Below are positions 10,043-16,418 of a DNA stretch of 43,465 bases, piece by piece. The stretch is from NCBI RefSeq assembly GCF_963678635.1, contig NW_026971662.1, forward strand, positions 1 to 43,465. Reading direction: 5' to 3'. The DNA comes from Symsagittifera roscoffensis. Its lineage: Eukaryota; Xenacoelomorpha; Acoela; Convolutidae. The first letter of the stretch is position 1; each line of letters opens with the position of its first letter. The notes beneath the pieces were generated by a model, which had not been told where the DNA came from, made no database searches, and worked only from the letters and a program-made list of their open reading frames with translations. The position numbers were made by a program, and so were the translations under genes.

Positions 10043-10360
10043 AGTCCTAGAACTTCCCAACCCAGGCTCATTCGCCAAGTCACTCCCTGAGAGAGCCCCG
10101 TTTCTCCACCTCATCACTCTCATGTTCGGGCGGTCTAGTACTCCTCTTTCTCCATATGCTGCCATCAACAGGACTTCCGTGGGGCGGTCCCCACGGTTGT
10201 CGTGCCCCAAGATGTTGATCAGGGCGGTCAGCAACATGACCACCTCTGGGTCCTCCAGAGCGAAGTCTCGTTCGATCAGCCGACGATAGATCGCATCTAC
10301 CATCGGTCCCACATATGCCTCTGCCAGGTCCATCAATTCGTCCAGGTTGAAATTGTCCAT
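10040..10360 (-). CDS. N-terminal segment of the post-pol protein (106 codons from ATG)
   Basis: The ATG at 10360 has A at -3. The frame is open upstream to about 10414 without another ATG. The product begins with an acidic, leucine-rich helix (MDNFNLDELMDL) and contains a second predicted helix around residues 38-55. It ends at TAG, after which the same frame continues through four codons to the ATG of the SGNH segment. The stop context TAG-CAA-CCA fits the tobamovirus-type readthrough pattern. I do not recognise the fold. Confidence 0.55.
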   Translation of the reverse strand: MDNFNLDELMDLAEAYVGPMVDAIYRRLIERDFALEDPEVVMLLTALINILGHDNRGDRPTEVLLMAAYGERGVLDRPNMRVMRWRNGALSGSDLANEPGLGSSRT

Positions 10361-10414
10361 ACTGTTCTTTCCAAATTTGATTTGATTCGATTTCGGTTTG
10401 ATAATTTGACTCAA

Positions 10415-10761
10415 GTGAGTAATTTAAATGATCAATCAGGATCTAGAAAGAAATCACGAATGTCACACTTGTCAATTTCACCTTAACATCTATCGTTAAA
10501 ATTTGCTTAAAGACAGTTCAGATAAAAAGATATTTATCCTAAAATTTATTAAAATCAATTGGTTTCTAAAATTTTGGAATTCGACCTAAGATTGGACAGT
10601 CCAAACTTTGGATCTATTCCAAAATCGTCATTTAGCTGTTCATGGTCACTAACCCCTACTTACCCATGATCTTAATAACCTAACACATAACATAACATAA
10701 CATAACACACATCTCACATATTACATACTTAGTCTTTGGCCTAACCCCTCTCGCTCATCAT
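10415..10761. other. Gap between macro-like ORF and post-pol frame
   Basis: This 347-bp stretch has stops in all minus-strand frames and separates the two coding blocks. It contains a TAACATAACATAACATAACA-type pentamer run near 10680-10710 (plus strand reading). It is where one would expect a splice acceptor, a trans-splice site or a subgenomic promoter for the post-pol protein. No strong TTTTCAG acceptor is evident. Confidence 0.4.
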
Positions 10762-11343
10762 TCAGCCTATACTTAAGTAATATTTCTTATGTAGATATAC
10801 TTGTATGTTCGTATCGGAAAATATCACGTGTACAAGCGCGTACAATTCCCGAGGATGCAGTCTTCCCCTATTTGGATCGTACACTGGAAGCGAAAGCTCC
10901 TTCGCGTCCACTTCCACAAGGAAGTCCATCAGCCTCGTCAAAGACAAGACTAGGTTTTCTGGGTCCACGTGCTGCTTCTCTGTCGCCCTCGTTACCAGGA
11001 AGCACAAGTACTTTCCCGGTATCTGCGACACCGCCGGGGTTAAGGCTGCTACGCCCCCTATCCCTGGTCTTTGCTTCCAAAGGAATTCCACGTTTTTGTA
11101 TTCCCTCTTAAAATCTGCCGCTAGCGCCGTCCTAAAACTCATGTCTGCGGTGATTGCTATCGCACATGTTCTGTTTGTGAGTATGAAATCACTATCTGTT
11201 AGTACTATGTTACTTGAATATTCATTTGGTAAGTTAAAATATGACTCAACTACCCTGCCTATGTCAGGTTTCTTAGGTTCTTCGCCTGTTTCTGCTTCTA
11301 AGTCTCCTGTTTCTCTTGCTATTCTCAATTTTTTTATTATCAA
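10762..11343 (-). CDS. Macro-domain-like protein encoded in the -1 frame after integrase
   Basis: The order of segments from residue ~45 to ~185 follows macro domains of the TARG1/ALC1-like type: a first strand, an Ala-rich strand-helix (AIAITADMSFRTALAADFKR, 61-80), a strand with KYLCFLVTR (111-119), a helix with a PENLVLSLTRLMDFL core (128-142), a KELSLPVYDPNRGRLHPREL loop (148-167) and a final strand IQVYLH. The glycine-rich loop after the first helix and the usual catalytic positions are not conserved, so ADP-ribose binding or hydrolysis is uncertain. The frame has no ATG before residue 68 and overlaps the end of the integrase frame by up to about 65 nt. Expression by -1 frameshift from pol or by splicing is therefore likely. 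Confidence 0.55.
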   Translation of the reverse strand: MIIKKLRIARETGDLEAETGEEPKKPDIGRVVESYFNLPNEYSSNIVLTDSDFILTNRTCAIAITADMSFRTALAADFKREYKNVEFLWKQRPGIGGVAALTPAVSQIPGKYLCFLVTRATEKQHVDPENLVLSLTRLMDFLVEVDAKELSLPVYDPNRGRLHPRELYALVHVIFSDTNIQVYLHKKYYLSIG

Positions 11344-11363
11344 GTTTTCAGTGTGGGTAAGTC

Positions 11364-13043
11364 CTACCCCACTCCCCGGACAAAAATATCCATCGGCGTC
11401 CCCGTCGATCGCATACCGGGTATTAAGTCAAGATTAGAAGCTGGAATGAGCAAACGTCCTTCCTGGGCCGCCCAGGACGGATCGTCTCGTTCAGTCTTGA
11501 TGTATTTCATGCTTTCACGATCTACATCTTGAATCGTGACGCTGGTCTTCTCTGGATCCGAGGTCATGTCATTCAGCCACTCTAGGACACGCAGGTTCGT
11601 CTGGTCTTGTTCATATGACTGCTGTTGCTCATCGTCAAATTCTACCTCGGGTTTCGACCAGTCGTCAACCCACTCATCGTTGTGATCATTGACTATGTCA
11701 ATGTCTTGTGACACAGTTATTTCTTCTAAACCCACTACTTCCTCCACTATTTTCTTCAGATCTATCCTACCCACTACAAAGTCGTCAGCGTAAGGATTGT
11801 ATCTCTTTCTTGGTCTCGTCCCGTCCTTCTGACGAGTCTGTATTGTGAACGGAAGATCTGGTTCCAAGTTCTTGGGAACCTCTGTTTGTTCTGGATCCTG
11901 CCAATCCTCTTCTGCGTAGGGTAAGGTTTCATCATCCGCTTCGATCTTTTCGTTTGGATCCAGGTCCAGTGGTATATCCGTACCTTCTTCTACGATTTCG
12001 TTTCCATCGTTCTTCTCCCTGATGCCTTTTTCATTGACCTCACAAGCAGGATCCATCATTAGATAATCCCCTTCTTCCATGTCTGCAGGTATACACCAGT
12101 CTTCTGTCGATGGATTGTGTGGCTTGATGTTCTCGTAGTGGGCGGCTCGGCCAGTACTCAGTCTGTAAAAGCGTCCCTCTTGGTGCACCTCTGTAATCAT
12201 GAAGGGTCCCCTCCACTTCTTCAGAAGCTTCTTTGTTCCTTTCGGTGGTATAACGTTCTGAAATACCCATACGTAGTCTCCCACCAAGTAAGCCTTTGCA
12301 CCAGCTGCTTTCTTGTCGAATCTTTTCCTCTGCCTTGCCTGTGCCTGCTGAGTGTTTCGTCTACACAAGTCGTTCAACTCCTGTTGGCGTCTGATCACAT
12401 CCCTCACGTAGACCTGTGGGGATGTTTTCTTTCCCTCATATTCTGGGTAGAAGAAGGTTAAGGGTAAAGACTTTTCGTGTCCAGTTAGCATCATGTGTGG
12501 ACTGACTCCAGTGGTGGAGTGTTGCGTGCTATTATATGCCCCCATCACCTGTGGAAGGTATCTGTCCCAATCGGTCATGTACCTGGAACAATATACTCTC
12601 AGCATCGACACTAACGTCCTATTCTGTCTTTCCACTAAGCCATTCGTCTGCGGGTGGTTTGTCGTGGAGTGTGCCTGAGCGACCTGTGAGCGTCTCATAA
12701 GCTCTTTCGCAAGCTCTCCTACGAAAGCTGTTCCATTGTCCGATTGAAACGTCATCGGACAACCATGTCTTGCTATCCATGTATTAATCAGGTGGTCGCA
12801 TGTCTCTTCCGCCGAGGCAGTTATGCAGGGCACGGCCTCTGCATACTTCGTAAAATGATCTATCATTACCAGCACCTGGTTGTAACCATTGTCTGTCATG
12901 CATATCTTTTGGTGATCTATTTGCACCACCTCATTGAATTCAGACGACTCGATCGATTGTAAAGGAAATCGCAACTTCCTAGGATCCTTGACCTGTTGGC
13001 ATGACAGACATGCTGTCACCCATTTCTCGCATGCCTTTTTCAT
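11364..13043 (-). CDS. pol: Pol C-terminal part: integrase core, GPY/F-like module and acidic tail
   Basis: The ATG-bounded segment starts inside the zinc-binding domain (C-x2-C at residues 12-15; the HxxxxH half lies before the stop at 13079-13077). The catalytic triad is D43, D102 and E138 (IDH, SDNGTAF, NGLVERQN). A GPY/F-like module (KKWRGPF) covers about 271-297. Residues ~310-559 form a long acidic tail with no chromodomain that I can recognise. The enzyme inserts element DNA into the genome. It is in the same frame as the RT/RNase H segment, separated only by a TAA. The frame ends at TAG just after a TGTCCGGGGAG motif. Confidence 0.9.
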   Translation of the reverse strand: MKKACEKWVTACLSCQQVKDPRKLRFPLQSIESSEFNEVVQIDHQKICMTDNGYNQVLVMIDHFTKYAEAVPCITASAEETCDHLINTWIARHGCPMTFQSDNGTAFVGELAKELMRRSQVAQAHSTTNHPQTNGLVERQNRTLVSMLRVYCSRYMTDWDRYLPQVMGAYNSTQHSTTGVSPHMMLTGHEKSLPLTFFYPEYEGKKTSPQVYVRDVIRRQQELNDLCRRNTQQAQARQRKRFDKKAAGAKAYLVGDYVWVFQNVIPPKGTKKLLKKWRGPFMITEVHQEGRFYRLSTGRAAHYENIKPHNPSTEDWCIPADMEEGDYLMMDPACEVNEKGIREKNDGNEIVEEGTDIPLDLDPNEKIEADDETLPYAEEDWQDPEQTEVPKNLEPDLPFTIQTRQKDGTRPRKRYNPYADDFVVGRIDLKKIVEEVVGLEEITVSQDIDIVNDHNDEWVDDWSKPEVEFDDEQQQSYEQDQTNLRVLEWLNDMTSDPEKTSVTIQDVDRESMKYIKTERDDPSWAAQEGRLLIPASNLDLIPGMRSTGTPMDIFVRGVG

Positions 13044-13076
13044 CCCAGGCCACTCAAAGCGCTTCAGGATCCTCTG

Positions 13077-13079
13077 TTA
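13077..13079 (-). other. In-frame stop (TAA) inside the integrase zinc-binding domain
   Basis: The reading GIDKV-stop-QRILKRFEWPG continues without a frame change into the integrase. The histidine pair lies before the stop and the cysteine pair after it, so the stop breaks the HHCC domain. It differs by one base from CAA, TAC or TAT. It is most simply a nonsense mutation of this copy. Confidence 0.8.
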
Positions 13080-15554
13080 TACTTTGTCGATCCCCTGATG
13101 GCCCATTTGATCATGTGACCTGAATAATAGTTCTGTCTGATAGAGTTGCGGTAATACTATCGCGTTATACTTGTACAGGACTCTGTCTTCCTCTCTTCTT
13201 TTGCAAGCCACAAGTCCGTCCTTGTTCAAATATAACCGCCCTTCCTTTTGCATGAAGTTTTGTCTCAGGATGCGATAACTATCTTCCTCGAGGTCCCCTT
13301 TATCCGGAGAACCATTCTCGATCCACCTTTTCAGGTTGCTTGTCATGCGATCTTTTCTCTGCGCCCTCAGAAGGTCCGAGAGTCTGTATCTCGCCTTCAA
13401 GTACGTCTTCATGACCCTCATCTGACTATTCAGCTCGTTGGGTTGATGTGTGTCTTCTTCCATCTTAACGCACCAAATCTTCGCCAACGGTTGTGTTTCT
13501 TGTTCGAACGGCAGAAGATCAGTCCTGACTACCGCTTTCTGCGGCAATAGGCTTATCGAACGTTTCGATACCGCTATTGTCTCCAAGTCATCCGCTGCGT
13601 TGTCAAAGACTCTTTCGCTCGGTATCAGGTAGCGATCGCTGTCCGGATCCTGGTACACCTCTCTGTCCAGGTCTCTTGCCCGAGTTTCCACTAGTAGCGT
13701 GTGTATCGCCAGTTCTGACAGTTCTGATCCCGAGGTCGAATCCCTGTCTGAATAGGTGTTCATTCCTGAGCTTTCTGAATTATCATCCGTCGAAGGTGTT
13801 ATGCTGGATACTGCACGCTCCTCCAGATCATGTCTGTACTTTCTTCGCATCCATCTGAACTCCCCGGACAAAACCTTGTTCACTAGGTCCTGTTTCTCAT
13901 CAGGAATTTTCTCGTCTATCTCGGAACCCCCGGACAAATTTTCTTGTCCCGGGTGTTGATTCTGTGATCTTTGATCTTTCTCTTTATCCTTCTCCCCGGA
14001 CAAATAGTCTTGCAGCAGATTTTGTTCTACAACTTCACCCTCTTTCTCCCAGTCCACAAAGGTGACAGTTTTCTTTTGCTTGCCGCTCTCCTGTTCCTTC
14101 TGTCCATAAGAAGTACTGGTTAAAATCTCTTGGGGTATCGAGGATACTAGTTGCTGAACTATTGTCCCACAATCCCTCTCGTTCTCTTCGTGTTGTCGTC
14201 TGGACGGCATGATCTTTACTTTCTCCCTGACTGTTAGCGATGCCACTGCTGCCGTCCACTCGGGGTCATCTCTGGTCACTTCTCTTTCTAACAATCCACC
14301 CAGCATCCGCATCACTTGTGGTGTGACTTGCACCGTTTTATCCAGTAATGAGAGGCTGTTTATATTCATGCGAGAGAGTTCTTGTTGGACCAGGTTCGAG
14401 CGCAGCAGCAAATCCAACGGGATCGAGTCCTCCTTTGACAGGATCTTTATCTCGGCTGCTTCCTCTACAGGTAACTCAGGATGTCCTGGAATATGATGTC
14501 CAGACTTATCCAACCATCTCGTTAAGGGAAGCGCTTCATAAGTTTCTTTGTCTAGAAACGAGAATCCCTCCTTTATTTCCGCCTGATTGGCTTGCTTCTG
14601 CTCCAACCTTTCATAGAACTCAGTTTTCTTGCTGAGGCTATCAGCATTCTGGTGTTTATCGCGCATCCTATGCTCGATTATCATATGGTAGCCATCCAAT
14701 CTTACTATCCATCTACCAATATAACTCTGATCCATCGAGTAGGTTTTCAACCAGGATAACGCCCTGTTGTCCACGCGTAACTTGAAGGGAGCGATCCCCA
14801 AGTATGCACGGTACTTTTCCACAAAGGTGACTACTGCAAACATTTCTGCTTTTGGTGCGCCATATTTCATCTCTGTGTCACTCAGGACCTTGCTGCCGTA
14901 TGCAATGGGACGGAGAACTGTTCTTCCGTTCCATTCTTGCTCTTGATGCAAGATTCCTGAGATGGCCACCACCGATGCATCTGTGTCGAGAACATACATG
15001 CCCTTTTCTGTAGGCATGCCCAGCACTGGCGCTTCGCACAGTTCTCGCTTTATGTTCTCGAAAGCAAATTGTGCCTCATCGTTCCATTCGAACTTCTTCC
15101 CTTTGTTGCGCATCAGCTTCTGCATCGGATACACTTTGTCCGCATATCCTTTAATGAATTCTCGGAAGTAATTGGCAAACCCTAGGAAGCTCATGAGCTG
15201 TGTGTCCGTTCTGGGAGCTTTCCATGTCAACACTGCTTCCACTGCTTCCGGGTCCGGCCTCACACCATGCCTATCCACCATTCTTCCTAGGTACCTTATC
15301 GAATCCCTAAGTATTTCAAATTTCGATGGTTTGCACTTTAATCCTGCTCTTTTCATGCATCCAAATACCTCATCGAGCCTATCAATGTGATATGCCAGGG
15401 TCGGTGTCGCTATGACCACGTCATCCACGTAACACATTACGAGATTCCCGTACTTCTTGGTCACTCTCGTTAAAGCTTGAGCCATCAGTCTTTGAAAAGT
15501 GGCCGTTGCATTGCACAAGCCGAAGGGCATCCTCTTCCACTGGTACAATCCCAA
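13077..15554 (-). CDS. pol: Pol middle part: RT palm/thumb, RNase H and a long unique linker
   Basis: Residues 5-24 carry the FGLCNATATFQRLM region of RT. The YVDD active-site motif is at 42-45. The RNase H domain (about 187-307) has DTDAS, AEMFA, RVDNRAL and NADSLS carrying the acidic residues. Residues ~320-740 are an insertion before the integrase zinc finger, much longer than in ordinary Ty3/gypsy pol. It is rich in charged and polar residues and contains three LSG(E/G) repeats. This segment uses the same frame as the 5' pol piece and the integrase. The open stretch starts at a TTG codon only because an upstream deletion shifts the frame. Confidence 0.9.
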   Translation of the reverse strand: MGLYQWKRMPFGLCNATATFQRLMAQALTRVTKKYGNLVMCYVDDVVIATPTLAYHIDRLDEVFGCMKRAGLKCKPSKFEILRDSIRYLGRMVDRHGVRPDPEAVEAVLTWKAPRTDTQLMSFLGFANYFREFIKGYADKVYPMQKLMRNKGKKFEWNDEAQFAFENIKRELCEAPVLGMPTEKGMYVLDTDASVVAISGILHQEQEWNGRTVLRPIAYGSKVLSDTEMKYGAPKAEMFAVVTFVEKYRAYLGIAPFKLRVDNRALSWLKTYSMDQSYIGRWIVRLDGYHMIIEHRMRDKHQNADSLSKKTEFYERLEQKQANQAEIKEGFSFLDKETYEALPLTRWLDKSGHHIPGHPELPVEEAAEIKILSKEDSIPLDLLLRSNLVQQELSRMNINSLSLLDKTVQVTPQVMRMLGGLLEREVTRDDPEWTAAVASLTVREKVKIMPSRRQHEENERDCGTIVQQLVSSIPQEILTSTSYGQKEQESGKQKKTVTFVDWEKEGEVVEQNLLQDYLSGEKDKEKDQRSQNQHPGQENLSGGSEIDEKIPDEKQDLVNKVLSGEFRWMRRKYRHDLEERAVSSITPSTDDNSESSGMNTYSDRDSTSGSELSELAIHTLLVETRARDLDREVYQDPDSDRYLIPSERVFDNAADDLETIAVSKRSISLLPQKAVVRTDLLPFEQETQPLAKIWCVKMEEDTHQPNELNSQMRVMKTYLKARYRLSDLLRAQRKDRMTSNLKRWIENGSPDKGDLEEDSYRILRQNFMQKEGRLYLNKDGLVACKRREEDRVLYKYNAIVLPQLYQTELLFRSHDQMGHQGIDKV
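13860..14005 (-). repeat. Three spaced copies of a TTTGTCCGGGGAG-type motif
   Basis: Copies at 13860-13873, 13927-13940 and 13992-14005 are spaced 67 and 65 bp apart and encode LSGE or LSGG. The same string is found at 11372-11385 in a different reading frame and, shortened to TGTCCGGGGAG, next to the 3' LTR (603-613). Use in several frames points to a nucleic-acid-level function, possibly internal plus-strand priming. Confidence 0.5.
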
Positions 15555-15760
15555 TTCACACGCGAATCCGGTTTTCTCTCTGTCCTTCTTCCGCAGTCCA
15601 ATGTGGTGAAGAACTTGGCATCACCAAGTTTAGATAGGCTCTCGTCTATTCGCGGTATCGGGTACGCATCTTTAATCGTTACCGCGTTCAAGTAACGAAA
15701 GTCGCAACAAAATCTAAGCTGCCCCCTTTCTTTTTCGCCATTACTACCCCGCAAGCCCAC
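15485..15760 (-). pseudogene. pol: RT fragment in a shifted frame
   Basis: This piece contains RFCCDFRYLNAVTIKDAYP and FTTLD, the fingers region and motif A of RT with its first catalytic Asp. It is out of frame with pol on both sides. Upstream, apparent 1-nt losses near 15763 and in the G-run near 15722-15726 shift the frame. Downstream, near 15590-15594, about 26-29 nt are missing between LD and DREKTGF, which removes the SGYxQ stretch. No functional RT can be made from this copy without correction. Homopolymer context means that assembly error is possible for the first two. Confidence 0.85.
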
Positions 15761-16418
15761 GGCATTTCGAGGGTTCTATCATGTCGTATTCAAGCAACAT
15801 TTCTATTTCTGCTCGGCACGCTTCCGATTTCTGTGGCGTCATTCGCCTTGCGCCTTCCCTATGGGGGACGGCGCCTTCTTCTAGTTCGATTTTGTGTTCG
15901 ACGAAATTACAACAACCGATATCCGCCTTATGTTTTGAAAATACATCAGCGTTCCGATTTAGGAGGTCCCGCAATTTTTCGAAATCCCCCTCACCTATTT
16001 TCCTTTTTAAGTGTTCTATCTCTGGCAAAACCGGTTTGTCAGATTCTAATTCATATGACGAGGGGCGTTCCAGAAAATTCGAGCAGCTTGATAAGCCGTC
16101 GTCCGTTTCGGATTTCATTGAAAACAATTTATGAATAGATTTTAATTCATCAATCCTCTTTAAAATTTTATCTTTATTGGCATGATAAGGACAGTCTTTC
16201 ACACTATATTTCTTCAAGTTTTGTGTCTCTTCATAGTCGGTCCTCATCGGCAATGCGTAACCAAGCTTCTTTCCACGCTGGATTGAAACCGTGGTGTCCA
16301 GTGTGTTCAACAACACACTGACACACAGTCCGTTTCGCGTTACCGAGAAGCTCCGGCCTAAAATCGCCGAACTCTGACTATTTGGATTCGGTACTAAGCA
16401 AAACATGTTTACTATCAC
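15744..16418 (-). CDS. pol: Pol N-terminal part: protease-RT linker and RT start
   Basis: The frame is +1 relative to gag and overlaps it by 41 nt. The segment covers the linker after protease (SVTRNGLCVSVLLNTLD) and the start of RT (EIEMLLEYDMIEPS), the usual position of the proline-serine turn before the fingers. It ends prematurely because of a 1-nt loss just after IEPSK. There is no plausible ATG, so translation depends on frameshifting from gag. Confidence 0.85.
   Translation of the reverse strand: MIVNMFCLVPNPNSQSSAILGRSFSVTRNGLCVSVLLNTLDTTVSIQRGKKLGYALPMRTDYEETQNLKKYSVKDCPYHANKDKILKRIDELKSIHKLFSMKSETDDGLSSCSNFLERPSSYELESDKPVLPEIEHLKRKIGEGDFEKLRDLLNRNADVFSKHKADIGCCNFVEHKIELEEGAVPHREGARRMTPQKSEACRAEIEMLLEYDMIEPSKCRGLAG

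Larger units (their letters stand above)
1520..10360 (-). other. Post-pol reading frame of 2,947 codons interrupted by three stops
   Basis: From the ATG at 10360 to the TGA at 1520 a single frame stays open apart from TAG at 10042-10040, TGA at 8776-8774 and TAA at 3022-3020. There is no frame change in 8.8 kb. The four pieces are described below. The SGNH hydrolase motifs run across the TGA, so at least that stop interrupts a domain and does not end a gene. Each stop is one C-to-T change from a sense codon (CAG, CGA, CAA). The first also has the context TAG-CAA-CCA, which fits the known UAG-CAR-YYA readthrough pattern. Either one ancestral protein of about 2,946 residues has acquired nonsense mutations, or some stops are read through. 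The frame occupies the env position but shows no signal peptide. Confidence 0.8.

Noticed and set aside
1520-10360. Envelope glycoprotein gene after pol
   Set aside because: There is no signal peptide, no clear membrane anchor and no furin-like or fusion-peptide features. The recognisable domain is a hydrolase.
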